A stretch of DNA of 64,000 nt, from positions 620,001 to 684,000 of the forward strand of contig CM066294.1 in NCBI GenBank assembly GCA_033816765.1. Reading direction: 5' to 3'. Each line of letters starts with the position of its first letter. Position 1 is the first letter of the stretch. Of this stretch, positions 24,206 to 35,618 are shown piece after piece. The position numbers and the translations under genes were made by a program. This DNA comes from Nothopassalora personata (Eukaryota; Ascomycota; Dothideomycetes; Mycosphaerellales; Mycosphaerellaceae). The notes beneath the pieces were generated by a model. That model ran no database searches. It was not told the DNA's origin and was given only the letters and a program-made list of their open reading frames with translations.

Positions 24206-25542
24206 GAGATGAGACGAAGTCGGCACAGGTCGAACTTCAGAGGCCAGGACGATCGATACAGGACATAGAGATCCCCAGGAACTATCAGTGGACTTCGTGC
24301 ATGGTTAGGGGCTATGCTACAGTGACCGGCTGCCTTGCCAATGTCCTATTGCCATCTGCTAGTCACTACGTGGCAAGTCGTTTTCTTCGAGGTGTGCCTG
24401 TCACCTAACTGTGGCGAGACGATTTCCACTACCATGGCAGTCCAATCAGCTTCCGAGATTTTCTGTAGAGCTGCAATCACATCACTCACGTAGTGAAGAG
24501 GGCAGCGACGTAGGCCCCACAGGACAGGTCTTCTCACGACTAATGACTCTCGGAGATGACCAGGTCCCGTCTCCAACTATGAGTCGCCACACTTGCTCTC
24601 TGTTGAGAAGGCCCTGTGTACGACATCAGGATTGCTTGCGAGATTGCAACACCTGGAATGAATTGCAGCGTCCACACGTTGGATTGCCACCTTTGTGATC
24701 AAGGGCCGTCCTTGCTTTCGGGGACGACCTCGTTCGAGAGCCTTCAAACCTTATACGTCAGGCCGTATCGACTTCTTGGGCTTCATTGATGTGGCATGGG
24801 ATATCGTATGGCGTGTATGAGGGGCGGACGGCGGACGGCGGACGGAGTGCATTAAGCTTTTGATCTGGTAAGACAACGTGTCTCTAACTCTCCTGAGGAT
24901 CGCCCTGCCATTCTTGAAATTGCGCCCGTCTTCCTGCTTTCCTCCTATTTCATTTCCCTCTCTTTCAGGCCCGGCATCTTATTCGATTAGCGCCCCTCGG
25001 AATCCATCATGCGGGACTGCGAGCTCCTTATACGAAGCGCCGCAATCATTTGAAGGCCTCCGTGGGCGCGCCTGTGCATGATCTGTGACTGTACTCATGC
25101 TGTGTTGCAGCCGCTTCGTGCAGCAGTGGCTTCGTGCAGTGTAGTAAAACTACATGAAGCGGCGTTCATGCACGAGACGACGATACTTCTTCATCACGAA
25201 GGCACACTACTGACTGATATCCAGTTGGGAGAGTGACATTACGGCGTTTTGCAAAGCGCATTATCTCAAGACCAACGAAGAAATCTAGACCTCTCGAGAG
25301 ACCGAGCAAGCGGCCTCGACCGTCTTCGATCAATACGCTGAGGTGGTCTGGTTTACCAGAAGCATTGACCATGGCTTTTCGCTCCCGGACAAGGCTCTGC
25401 GAATACTCCATACACGAGTCATCTGTATTACGATGATCTCGACGATCGCAAGTTGTAAGATCCGATACATAGCTCATGCATAACTCCCAGGTGTTGGTGG
25501 GAATCACAGCGTGGCATAGATACAAACATCGCTATAAACCTC
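24206..25542. other. intergenic
   Basis: No gene recognised. There is a short GGACGGC tandem run at about 24,824-24,845 and an imperfect hairpin at about 25,111-25,165 (arms GCCGCTTC and GAAGCGGC with an inner GTAGT-AAA-ACTAC). Several short ORFs on both strands lack family features. Confidence 0.45.
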
Positions 25543-25978
25543 ATGCAATGCACGGGGCGCAGTGTGAGAATAGCTGCTAACATTTTCCTGTGTTCGACAG
25601 CGTCAGGGCCACAATGTCAAAGCTCGTCTTCGGAAAGATCCTTCGATACTAGCTCGGGTCCAGGTTCTAACTGTACGCCAGGACCGGTGCGATCCTGTGA
25701 GACGCCCGAAGCGCACGCTTGCGACGGGTCTCGGGAAAGCAGCGGCAGTCTAGGACGCACTACCCGATCGAACCGCATCAAGCATTACATCGAACAAGTG
25801 CCCGACCCCAGGCCGGCGTACATCGACAGCGGACCGCAAGAAGGGCCCAGGCTCGTGCGGCCAACGCCACTCTATCGGAAGCGGAGCTCTTTGCATTACG
25901 CCGATTCCAGCAGACGATTGCCAGCGCACTATTTCGAGAACACCACATCGGCAAGGTGAGGCAAGAGGTGAAAGCGAA

Positions 25979-26416
25979 ATGAGCGGGAACAGTCTGTACG
26001 ACGCGGCTACACTGCCAGAGCGGCAGCCGAGTCATCGGGGCGGCCGGCTGGTGGGCACAGCTGTATCCAGCAGAGAAGCAGCAGAACGAAGCGCTCCAAG
26101 AGGATATACTATGGACCCGCCATCTTTCACCCAGCGAGTCCGGGTGCGATTTACCGTTGAGGGATACCCTGGGCAGAACATTGTTGCTCTGGACGATTCT
26201 ATGGATGTACGAAACGTCTTTGCAGTAGCTCAGGCCAAGTTGCAACGCAAATTGCAGGGCAAGTGGACTGTCGCTCTGGGATTCTCTACGTCGCCAAGGG
26301 ACGAGGTTATTGACGTTGATATCGACAATAACGATGGGTGGGCCTACGTCCTAGAGATGGCTAGGTCCGATGGAGTAGCTGATCTGTATGGCTTGGTTAC
26401 TGTCGCCGAAGGATGA
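25979..26416 (+). CDS. small protein with the same C-terminal module as the 19-kb gene
   Basis: ORF of 145 residues whose last 90 (VRVRFTVEGYPGQNIVALDD, QRKLQGKWTVALGF, VIDVDIDNNDGWAYVLEMA) match the C-terminal module of the 19,030-21,087 gene, including an identical RKLQGK and a similar I-D-V-(E/D)-I-D block. The shown ATG may not be the true start: a GTGAGG...AACAG intron (25,956-25,992) would join residues after it to an upstream frame open from 25,543, giving a longer Ser-rich N-terminus. An alternative frame at 25,850-25,955 also looks protein-like, so the 5' structure is unresolved. No function can be assigned. Confidence 0.5.
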   Translation: MSGNSLYDAATLPERQPSHRGGRLVGTAVSSREAAERSAPRGYTMDPPSFTQRVRVRFTVEGYPGQNIVALDDSMDVRNVFAVAQAKLQRKLQGKWTVALGFSTSPRDEVIDVDIDNNDGWAYVLEMARSDGVADLYGLVTVAEG

Positions 26417-27001
26417 CATCACAGAATAGGCTACCAGGTGGTCGATAGCGGTGATGAAATCCAATTGACTTGGCGAGAGCACATCGTGGTTGCTGTGACT
26501 ACACTTCGCCATACCTAATCAAGTCTCTAGACTCATCGCACTTACGCCACGTCTTGCGTGAACGCTGCCGGCTCTTTGCACCGTCGTGGAAGGCTGGATC
26601 ATTATAAAGGGCCTGGCTACTTGTTAACTTACCAATAGTGCAAGCACCCGCGACTTCTATGGTGCGCTTCAAAAGGCTGCGACCGCGTCGATGGTCGCTC
26701 AGGCAGATCCAGCCAACCTCTTCCAATAGACAGTGAAGCACCTGCTGGATAGGTATGGTCCACGACTATAGTCGTCCAGCAGTTCGGAAAGACCATGGCT
26801 TTCCTACCCTGCACCAGTGTTCTCCTGATGATACGCGGACCCCCATACATGCAGATTCACACATTATGCGGGTGAAGCATGAGCTGCTTTAGGTTGCGCA
26901 TCGTCCAATGCCGTTCCAGAGCTCTCGAGTGCGAGAAATGAACAGACTCAAGGAAGAATCAACCTCCACGCCGAGATCTGTTCACTGACCTGTCACCGAC
27001 C
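26417..27001. other. intergenic
   Basis: No gene recognised; short unconvincing ORFs only. Confidence 0.4.
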
Positions 27002-27611
27002 ATGGATCTGTCCTTAACCAGGTTTCGTCTGAGGCTTCACTCACGCAGTCCAGTCGGGAGCGACACAATTCGGGCCTCCATCGACCCAACGCCCCAAGGT
27101 CAAATCAAACAGTTCAGGAGAATGTCGCTGGCGGAGCTCATCGTGGACGATCAACTCACGGCGCCACTGCAGAGTTTAGCCAAGGGAAGGAAGCTGAACA
27201 TCCCGATCAGCTTGCTGACGCTGCATCGGTACGGGACAACCAGCAGCGCATCGACGGTAAAACTGAGCTTATCGGTACTCACGCGAGCGGTGTCAACACT
27301 CTGCACCCGTCGATCTGGCGAGACAGCATCGAGAATCGCGGCCGGAGGATTGACGGTGCCAGCAAGTCAAGATGGCAGACTCCCAGCAACCTCGCCTACG
27401 GATCGTTGTACCGACCCCTCGTGTACCACAAAACGCCCAAGCACCAGCTTCCATCCTCACAGCTGGAGCGAAAGATCTCATAACCCTCCGGCTATCAATT
27501 GGCGCGGACTCCTCGAGGCAGATAGACCTTGCCTTCGACGAGTGCGAAACCATCGATGAATTTCTGATCACAATCGTGGATGCGCCTTCCCAGGATGTGA
27601 TCACAGAATAG
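27002..27611 (+). pseudogene. broken relative of the adjacent C-terminal-module gene
   Basis: A frame open without ATG across about 27,100-27,480 reads as a plausible Ser/Asp-rich linker (HPDQLADAASVRDNQQRIDG). A second frame (27,372-27,611) then carries LITLRLSIGADSSRQIDLAF followed by ETIDEFLITIVDA, like the first half of the module in the 25,979 and 19,030 genes. The second half is missing. The 3' ends of the two copies share a near-identical tract (GGATG..ATCACAGAATAGG at about 26,410-26,429 and 27,594-27,612). I read this as a truncated, frameshifted tandem copy; an unrecognised spliced gene is possible. Confidence 0.35.
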
Positions 27612-28331
27612 GGAGACGGTCCGATCTGTGGGAATTAGGGCGGCTTCCGGACGTATACCACCACAGCTTTCTTTCTGGATAAAATTGGAAAGCTAGACAG
27701 GCCCAATCATGTACAATCGCTTGCTGCAGCAGGTCAAGGCTGAGGAAGGAGGTGGCTCTATGCTAAGGTCAAGCTGAACACTAAGAGTTATTCAGAATTT
27801 GGGAGTAGAGGACAGGCCACCTAGGCCACATAATGGGCGGTCGTATGTGACATCGGGTCACTGCGTTGTTCACCGTTCAAATCCGAAAGATATGTCCCCG
27901 GGCGGGCGCTCTTCCTGTTGTTGCTGCCAACATGTGGTGGAGGTCCCGAGGACAGCTCGGCCCTAAGTCTTGGATCGGGGAGAAAAGAAGACGAGGATTG
28001 CCAACTGGTGGCTGAGTTGGAACTGTATTGCTATTCTGATCAATTGTCCGATGTATTTTCTGAATTGTGCATGTTGGTATACACAAAATCTGCGACAAAA
28101 TGCCTTTCCGCTATACAACAAAAAAAAAGATTCTTGGGGTATCGTTCAAACATTGATTCTCGTAGCGTGACTGCGGGCCACGGCATGCTCTCATCCTGCT
28201 GTGGTTGTTCTCGCTTTCAGAATGTACATTTTTCTTCCTCCGAGCGTATCATAAACTTGCGAATAATGACGGTTCTCCTACGTCAAGATGAGCTCGCTGC
28301 ACTATCTCACCAACGAGCTCGCTGCACTCGC
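27612..28331. other. intergenic, 3' of choline oxidase
   Basis: No gene recognised. It contains an A-homopolymer near 28,120-28,128 and a direct GAGCTCGCTGCACT repeat pair at about 28,289-28,329. Confidence 0.4.
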
Positions 28332-29966
28332 TTACAAGCGAGCACGCTGTGCCCACTCATTGCCGCCCCAGGTCTCGGCAAGCATCTCTGCTGCACGCTC
28401 ACCGATTGCGAGGACCGTGAGCATAGGATTGATGGATGGCATCTCGGGGAAGACGCCGGCGTCTGCGATTCTGACGTTCTGCAGACCGCGGATCTTGAGC
28501 TCTGGATCGACGACTGCCATGTGGTTGGTCTTGACATCGCCCATCTTGGTAGTACCGGCCGGGTGGTACACGGTGTGTGCAACGCGGCGGCCGTACTCGC
28601 TGAGGTCCTCGTCAGAGGTGATGGCTGGACCTGGAGCAATTTCTCGCTTGATCCAGTCCTTGAAAGGCGCCTGCTCGGCGATCTTGCGAGCGGCCTTCAA
28701 GCCCTCGACGATAGTCGCGGCATCGTAGCCCTCCGGGTCGGAGAAGTAGCGGAAATCAAGAGCTGGCTTTACGCTGGGGTCTGAGCTTGTGAGGTAAAGC
28801 TTGCCTCGTGATCGTGGACGAGGAATGTTTGGCGTGACGCAGAAAGCGTCCTTTGGCACATCGTAGCCAAGACGCTCGGTGTTGTATACGAATGGCACTT
28901 GGTAACAGTGAGCCATGATATCGATAATGTCACCATCACCGCCAGCTGCGTTGGGGACTTCTCTGCGCAAGAAGATGGCGGCATCGGAGTCCATGACTGT
29001 TTGATTGGCTGGGACGGGCTTTTTCAACTCCCAGAGGATAATAGATTCAGGGTGGTCAATCAAGTTCTCGCCTACACCGGGCAGGTCTTTGAGGACTTCA
29101 ATGCCGAGCGATTGAAGGTGTTGCTTTGGGCCAAGACCGGAGAGCATCATCAAGCGAGGCGTGTCTATAGCACCTGCACACAAGACGGTTTCGCATTTGG
29201 CAGTCAGGGTGCGTTGGGTGCCGTCTTGGAGAGTCACGTTCACACCTGTGACTTGAGTGCCCCTAAGGTTGATCTTACTTACCCACGCGTGGGTCAAGAT
29301 GGTCAAGTTTGGTCGCTTCTCCTCACCTCGCAAGATGGGGTGAATGTACGCGACACTTGCACTGCTCCTGCGGCCATCGTCAGGGTTGTAAGAAACAGAC
29401 AAGAAGCCAATACCTGGGTGCAGAGCTCCGGTCTCGCGAATCTCTTTGTTGTAGTCGTGAACAACCGGAAGACCAAGGGCCTTCGCTCCCGTGCTGACCC
29501 AGTCCTTGCAAAGCTGGTTCCTGTGGCGTTCATGCACCGGCTGGACTGTGTTCCGGAGGTTGTCGATGATCCGCGTGAACGTCTTGAAGTCCCAGCCTTT
29601 GCAGCCTTGGGCCTCCCATCGCTTGCAGTCATACTCGAAGGGGCGGAAGCTGATCAACGTGTTGTGGCTGGAACACCCGCCCAGAACCTTGGCACGGGAG
29701 TGTCTGATGAAGGAGTTGCCGTGTGGCTGCTCGGTGGTGGGGTAGTCGTAGTCCAGCTCGCCGCCCAGCAGGTTCAGCCAGTCCTTGAGCAGCAGCACTC
29801 GGTCGTCCATGAAATCGGATGGTCCGGCCTCGATAAGAAGCACTCGCTTCTTAGGGAGGTACTCGGACAAGCGGGATGCAATTACGCACCCGGCGGTGCC
29901 GCCGCCAACGATGACAAAATCATAGCTGTGGACATCAGCTGCTGGGAGCTGGTTCGTGGTCGCCAT
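28332..29966 (-). CDS. choA: choline oxidase (GMC family)
   Basis: Single exon, 544 residues. The N-terminal dinucleotide fold is VIVGGGTAGCVIASRLSE. The run NSFIRHSRAKVLGGCSSHN closely matches bacterial choline oxidase, whose FAD is bound covalently to the histidine of CSSHN (His101 here). C-terminal active-site signatures are HTVYHPAGTTKMG and MPSINPMLTVLAIGE, carrying the family His and Asn. It oxidises choline to betaine aldehyde and glycine betaine with release of H2O2. The last three residues, ARL, are a variant type-1 peroxisomal signal. It is divergently transcribed from betaine aldehyde dehydrogenase, 820 bp away, which strongly supports choline over other GMC substrates. The symbol follows my memory of Aspergillus fumigatus usage. 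Confidence 0.88.
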   Translation of the reverse strand: MATTNQLPAADVHSYDFVIVGGGTAGCVIASRLSEYLPKKRVLLIEAGPSDFMDDRVLLLKDWLNLLGGELDYDYPTTEQPHGNSFIRHSRAKVLGGCSSHNTLISFRPFEYDCKRWEAQGCKGWDFKTFTRIIDNLRNTVQPVHERHRNQLCKDWVSTGAKALGLPVVHDYNKEIRETGALHPGIGFLSVSYNPDDGRRSSASVAYIHPILRGEEKRPNLTILTHAWVSKINLRGTQVTGVNVTLQDGTQRTLTAKCETVLCAGAIDTPRLMMLSGLGPKQHLQSLGIEVLKDLPGVGENLIDHPESIILWELKKPVPANQTVMDSDAAIFLRREVPNAAGGDGDIIDIMAHCYQVPFVYNTERLGYDVPKDAFCVTPNIPRPRSRGKLYLTSSDPSVKPALDFRYFSDPEGYDAATIVEGLKAARKIAEQAPFKDWIKREIAPGPAITSDEDLSEYGRRVAHTVYHPAGTTKMGDVKTNHMAVVDPELKIRGLQNVRIADAGVFPEMPSINPMLTVLAIGERAAEMLAETWGGNEWAQRARL

Positions 29967-30786
29967 GAGAATCGTGAGCAGATGACGGATGTGTGGAAAA
30001 ACAGAGGAGGTGGTGTGTATCTCGCTTCTATGGTCGATAAGCGAGAGTGTAACGAGGATAGACGAGGGATGATAGGAGGTAGCGCGAGGTCAGCGCCTTA
30101 AGAACAATTCTCCCGGCGGTTTATTACCTTGGTCCACTCCATCTGGATCTGACCATCCATAGGGACACGCGACGTGCTGGTCTTCCCGGATGCCGTGACG
30201 CTAGGCACAGCACAAGCTATCGCCGCCCCGCGCCCTCGAGGCTGCACCAAAAATCTCCGCCCCGGCACAGGATGCATGTCGGTGCGCCGCTAGCCAATCA
30301 ACCGTGCCTTCTGAGAATACCACCACTTTTGGCGACGACGATAGGAGCCAGCCGAACTTGGCGTGCACGACACCACCGAAATTCATCATCTTTGGTCTTT
30401 CACGTCGCCAACACAAAGCTTTTCGCAGCTGCAGAATCCTTGGCCGCATCGTTCCTACACCCGGCGCTGCTGCATAAGACCACATATCGGCACTGTAGCC
30501 AAGTGGCGAGGGCACCAATACCATCCCACCATTGCCCGGCCCGCTACCTCCACCTTGGATCGAGCATAGACCCTGCATCAAAAACTTTGACAAAAAGAGC
30601 TGGGATTGCTTCGTCTACCTACCGTACTTAGTCACCATTTCCGTCACAATCTTCTACTTACATCCACGTGACGTTGCAGCCGTCTACAGCCGTTGCTTCG
30701 CAACGATAATCTACCAGACACGAATCCTTGATCCCGTCCTGCAGGACGCCATACAGCGTTTTGTGTGAACCTCTTCAACAGCAATA
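29967..30786. promoter_or_regulatory. shared promoter, choline oxidase / betaine aldehyde dehydrogenase
   Basis: 820 bp between divergent starts. HGATAR sites that could bind AreA-type GATA factors occur at 30,035-30,040, 30,070-30,075, 30,339-30,344 and 30,704-30,709. By a rough expectation this number is not clearly above chance. Choline is a nitrogen and carbon source, so nitrogen control would make sense, but it is not shown. Confidence 0.4.
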
Positions 30787-32295
30787 ATGGATTCTGTGAG
30801 GTACGAAAGGCAGGCTCTCTACATTGGCGGCAAACGTCATGAGACCAGCGACACATTTCAGAGCATAGATCCATCGACAGACGAGGCCATCGCAGAGATA
30901 TGCACAGCCGACAAGGCAGCAATAGATGCTGCAGTCAAATCTGCCAAGAAGGCTTTCGGGAAATGGTCCTCGATGTCTGCCATGGAACGATCCCGAATTC
31001 TACTCAGAGCAGTTGCAATCCTTCGGTCACGCAATGACGAATTGGCCAAAATCGAGACTCATGACACCGGGAAGGCTTTCTCAGAAACGAGCACAGTGGA
31101 CGTTGTGACTGGGGCCGATGTTCTGGAGTACTACGCGAACCACATAGCGGCCGGCGGACTCAATGGCGAGACGACACAGCTTCGACCGGACGCATGGATT
31201 TACACCACGAAAGCACCACTCGGAGTCTGTGCAGGCATTGGAGCATGGAACTATCCCATTCAAATTGCCCTTTGGAAGTCGGCGCCTTGTCTGGCTGCAG
31301 GAAACTGCATGGTGTATAAGCCGTCCGAATTCACACCTCTGCACGCTCTGAAGCTGGCGGAGGTCTACACAGAGGCTGGAGTACCGCCCGGGGTTTTCAA
31401 TGTTGTTCAAGGCACTGGCGATGTTGGTGCAATGCTCACGGGTCATCCTGGAATTGCCAAGGTCTCTTTCACCGGCCAAGTCTCGACAGGCACCAAAGTT
31501 GCAGGTACGGCCGCTGGCGGCATGAAGTATGTGACGATGGAGCTCGGCGGAAAATCGCCATGCGTGATTCTTCCTGATGCTAATCTGAACAATGCCGTGG
31601 ATGGTGCCATGATGGCCAACTTCTTCTCGACAGGACAAGTCTGTACGAATGGCACTCGAGTCTTCGTGCCAAAATCTATGCAATCTGCATTTGAAGCCAA
31701 TCTGCTGGAGAAGATGAAGTATATTCGTGCCGGCGACCTGTTCGACCCCAACACCAACTTTGGCCCACTTGTCAGCAAAGTGCACCACGAGAAGGTCAAC
31801 AAGTATATCAAGCATGGCATTGAGACCGACAAGGCCAGGCTCATCGCGGGCGGTCCAGGTCAGCCGGACCTCCAAGGCGCATCGAGGAAGGGCTACTGGG
31901 TCAAGCCAACAGTCTTCACAGACTGTACTGACAAGATGCTGATCACTGTTGACGAGATCTTTGGTCCAGTGATGTGCATCTTACCATACGACGACAGTGA
32001 ATCAGACTGGCTCGAGAAACTCATCACACGGGCAAACAACACACAGATGGGCCTGGCTGCTGGTGTCTTTACATCGAATATCAACCTTGGGCACAAGGTC
32101 GTGGCACGAATTGAGGCAGGTATCACGTGGGTCAATACATGGGGAGAATCGCCTGCAGAGATGCCTGTAGGCGGCTGGAAGATGAGTGGCTTGGGAACAG
32201 AGAATGGCCGACGAAGTCTCGACAATTGGGTACAGAACAAGAGTACCCTCGTTGAGATGGGTGGCAGCGTTGCAACAGCATTTGCGAAGTTATAG
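30787..32295 (+). CDS. badA: betaine aldehyde dehydrogenase
   Basis: Single exon, 502 residues, the usual ALDH length. Signatures include [28 protein letters not shown] with the general-base glutamate (Glu252), [11 protein letters not shown] with the nucleophilic cysteine (Cys286) and [11 protein letters not shown]. The WNYP and GLAAGVF...[16 protein letters not shown] regions fit the BADH/ALDH9 branch. It oxidises betaine aldehyde to glycine betaine with NAD(P)+. The C-terminal tripeptide AKL is a known form of peroxisomal targeting signal 1. Paired head-to-head with choline oxidase, it completes the choline-to-glycine-betaine route, used for osmoprotection and for growth on choline. Confidence 0.93.
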   Translation: MDSVRYERQALYIGGKRHETSDTFQSIDPSTDEAIAEICTADKAAIDAAVKSAKKAFGKWSSMSAMERSRILLRAVAILRSRNDELAKIETHDTGKAFSETSTVDVVTGADVLEYYANHIAAGGLNGETTQLRPDAWIYTTKAPLGVCAGIGAWNYPIQIALWKSAPCLAAGNCMVYKPSEFTPLHALKLAEVYTEAGVPPGVFNVVQGTGDVGAMLTGHPGIAKVSFTGQVSTGTKVAGTAAGGMKYVTMELGGKSPCVILPDANLNNAVDGAMMANFFSTGQVCTNGTRVFVPKSMQSAFEANLLEKMKYIRAGDLFDPNTNFGPLVSKVHHEKVNKYIKHGIETDKARLIAGGPGQPDLQGASRKGYWVKPTVFTDCTDKMLITVDEIFGPVMCILPYDDSESDWLEKLITRANNTQMGLAAGVFTSNINLGHKVVARIEAGITWVNTWGESPAEMPVGGWKMSGLGTENGRRSLDNWVQNKSTLVEMGGSVATAFAKL

Positions 32296-32503
32296 AAGGA
32301 TTGCAGAGGCCGGTGGCGCACCACTGGAGGTGTACAAGACCACAAAGCAGCCGCACGAGAAGCGGACGCGCAACACGCCAACATCAACTTACAGCGACAT
32401 TGTACAGATGATACGACTATACCCAATACAGATTGTGCTAGCAATCTTGACCAGTCGAGAGATAAGACACTCACACCTTTCAGTCCCAACGCCACGAACC
32501 ATG

Positions 32504-33800
32504 CTAAACAGTCTTCAGAAACTCCTCCACCATCTGTTGAAACTTCTCCAGCGCCGCACTCTTGCCATCCGTCAGCATCCTCGCCTGCAACATGGCAATC
32601 TGCTCCCTCAGACCAGCGGCATGAGCCGCGGCCTCTCGACACGCCTCCTCAACCCGCACGAGAGCACTGCTCAATGCCACAGAAACCAAAACGACTTGTT
32701 CTCGTTCCTGCGACCTCTCGAGTTGCTGTTCAGGCGTCGTCCGAATGTGCTCACATACATCCGCCTTATCGTGGAAGAATCAGCCCTTGGGTTTGGCATT
32801 CGCTTTCTCCCACGCTGCGTCCAAGGCATTGTGTCCATCGCTGGAGTCCTGGTTGTATCGATTCAAGTCTGCATCGGAATTGCGCGAGAGTCTCCAAAAT
32901 CCGCCGAGCTTCGTGAAAAGTACTATTTGCCTCTTGCTGCCGCTGAGACAGGAACCGATCCCATCTGGAGAACCATAGGCCCGCGACTGGGTCGCCAGCG
33001 CCATCGGAGGTGGTCTCGTAGAATTGACGGAGCAGGTATGCGAACTCTATCCCGGCCCAGGTTCGCCGTGCTGGGGAGTACTCCTGGATTTCCTTGATTG
33101 CATTTCGTGTACGTTCCATCATGGCGGCAGTGCCTTCTCGGTCCTGAATTTCCAGCTGGCCGACATCGAAAGAGAGTACCTCCACCGCCTCCATCACATC
33201 GTACAGAGTATGGCCCAAGTCTTCGCCTAAAGCAGTCGTGCTGCTGACATGCAGCTCTTGAAGCTCCAGGACCTGGTCGTTCGCATGATACCACTCAAAG
33301 ATGTTATTGAATTTGGTGCGTACACTCCGGAATGTGTCCTGGGCAATTCTGATCTTTGATTTATCCGCATCAAAGGTGCTGATGGCTTGTGCTGCGGTCT
33401 AGTCATGAGCAACGCCGAAGGGGTCTACTATGGCCAGATCAATCTACGCTGGTGTTGCGCCGTCGCTTGGAGACTCGGGGCTCTTCTTGAGACTGGTGAT
33501 AGCGTTCAGAAAGAATGCAAAAAGCAAGACCAGAACTGCCCATAGCAGTATACTTCTGGCTGGATTCCTCTTTCTCTTGACGGCTCCACGTATTCGAATA
33601 TTACGAGACCTTGATCTTGACCTCGATCGTGATATGGGTTTGGTATAAGCTCCGGCTGAGACGCGGCGCTTTCGAGGAGGTTGGGGGCTAAGTTCGGCTT
33701 GGGCAGCGTCTTTGGAGATGGTCCAGCCTAGGAATGTGCTCTCAGTGGGGAGCGCGACTCTACGATACCGTGACCCTGCTCTTGAAGCGATCTTAGCCAT
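32504..33800 (-). CDS. single-pass membrane / coiled-coil protein of unknown function
   Basis: Probably three exons. Exon 1 begins at 33,800 (MAKIASRAGSRYRR) and encodes a basic head with an SRSRSRSR run followed by one membrane segment (SILLWAVLVLLFAFFLNAI). The first intron lies near 33,380-33,450; its exact ends are unresolved. Exon 2 is helical (FRSVRTKFNNIFEWYHANDQ, GHTLYDVMEAVEVLSFDVGQ). A 49-bp intron (32,813-32,765) carries it in frame into exon 3 (ADVCEHIRTTPEQQLERSQE), which ends in a coiled coil. A single-pass protein with a short basic N-terminal side and a long helical C-terminal side is predicted. I do not recognise the family. Confidence 0.5.
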
Positions 33801-34149
33801 AGGTGAGAAAGACTACGACAGAAGACCGAAACTGTAACATTGTGCTTCCTTTGTTCATTGTGCTCTCGGTTGGAATTCTGTCTGGAAATGGAGGCGTTTC
33901 GTGTTTACATTCCATGCGCGAGCTAGACATCGTCTTTGCAACAGTATCACAACAGGTCCAGCTATGTGTGCAGCGAGGTCTTCTTGCAGGGCATGTCGTG
34001 CGCTAGAGCTTCAAGCAATGGCGGCATTCATCGGAGTCTTTCAGACGATGCTTCAGCAGTAGTAGAGCCCAATACAATCCCTGGAAAGGCCCAGCCTGGG
34101 AGACTTCATCGCTTCGATCCAGCAATCAAGGGAGGCGTCGTTAGGGAGA

Positions 34150-34633
34150 TCTGGTCGCGCGTTAGCGTGGTACACCTGGCACATCTTCTTCGAGGACGTC
34201 CGCCATCCTCAAGTGGCGGAGCAGCCCAAGAACTATCTTGAATTTGGCGCACAGCAGTTTGGTGTTACCTTTCGAGAGATAACACCTGGTCCTACAGACG
34301 AGGTGATAAGAGCTTTGAAGGAAGTGGCAGACAAGTATAGTCCATGGATGCCAGGTGGACGACAGTTTGTGGAGAAGTCTTTCAACGATGTGCAAAAAGT
34401 GAGGCAGTATCATGAGACGGAAGCCAAATGAGATTGTGAGGGGTACGTACGATGAGTTGCGGGAGCTATCGAACAGAAGAGGCGCCAGCCTAGAAGCAGT
34501 CGACGCGACTTGGTCCATCTTGTCGACACGATTGGAGGAGATATCGTCTTTGGCTGGAGATGTGGCACACCAGCTCCTGGAGAGCCATCTAGAAATGAGG
34601 GATAGACTGGACTGCTCCTTCGACCATCTCTGA
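34150..34633 (+). pseudogene. frameshifted helical ORF, possibly related to the 32.5-kb gene
   Basis: Coding-like frame 1 (WYTWHIFFEDVRHPQ to DVQKVRQYHETEA) switches to frame 2 at about 34,425 (NEIVRGTYDELRELSNRR to SHLEMRDRLDCSFDHL) with no usable intron between. The order of motifs (..KEV.(D)KYSP.., then ..EANE...) faintly parallels exon 2 of the divergently oriented gene at 32,504-33,800 (KEIQEYSP.., ..EANSTFHEARRILETL). It may be a broken paralogue. The start is not identified. Confidence 0.3.
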
Positions 34634-35618
34634 CACCTGGGCAAATGTCTCGGTCCAGGCGCGAAGAGAAAAGTCGACGAGACTTTCAGGGAAGTGTCAA
34701 GGATGGCCAAGCAAAGCATGGACAAGAACACGGCAGAAGAAATTCGGCGAAGAAGTGCGAGCCAAAGCACAGGAAAACCGGCAGGCGGAAGATTTGCTAA
34801 GGTCGAGTGCGACGGATCAGCGAAGGCTCTCGTCTGCGTGGGTATAGGCGCAGATATGCTCGCCGTTCAGCGATGGCGTTCCAGTAATAGAAGTACACGT
34901 GATGTTCCTTGTAAAACGAGACCATTCCTCGTACTCGCTGCTGACCTCTCACGAGACTCATACCCTCAGACAAGGCTACTCTCCGCTATCGTTGTAGAGA
35001 ATCGAAATGCTGCCGCCAAATGGTTCTCTGGCAGTCACCGGCGTGGCTAGATCTCGCATGTATTGACAGAGATCGTCCGGGGGGGCATCAACCCCGTTAC
35101 CCAGGAAGTATTGTAGGCGGCAAGGCCTGTGAACGACTGCATTTGCGACAGCATTGTTGAGGGTTGGTGGGAAGAAGCCAAATTTGCCACGGCTTTATTT
35201 GCCTTGCCCCTCGCGACCGTGTAATACATGTCAGGCACCGAGGTGGTCTCCAAGTGTTGGTTCATCACTCTGCTTCATTGAATTCGTCGATCCGGAGGCT
35301 TTGCCTTGGTCCACAACACACGAAAAAGTCAAGAGATTCCCAGAACGGGTCACAGATCGTCGTATCCTCTGGCACCTCTAAACAGCACATTGTAATTCGC
35401 TACTGCTGAGGTCAAGCTATGCGTGACATCGACGTCGGATTCATCTACGATTCTTGGTGTTGGGATGCACGAACAAGCCAGGCCAGCGCGACACAATTCA
35501 GTCACCAGCTTGTCCACCACAATCGGCTGCGATACGTAAGATCTGTCAACGGAGGACAGCAATCCGAGCCAAGAGGTGTCACGTTGCATGTGGAGCATGT
35601 GGACTGTCCCGTATCATA
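34634..35618. other. intergenic
   Basis: Only short ORFs; nothing recognised. Confidence 0.4.

Noticed and set aside
28899..30101. 400-codon plus-strand ORF opposite choline oxidase
   Set aside because: Mirror of a long GC-rich coding region; no domain and no ATG context of its own.
29967..30786. HGATAR cluster as proof of AreA control
   Set aside because: Four plus-strand sites in 820 bp are near the chance expectation.
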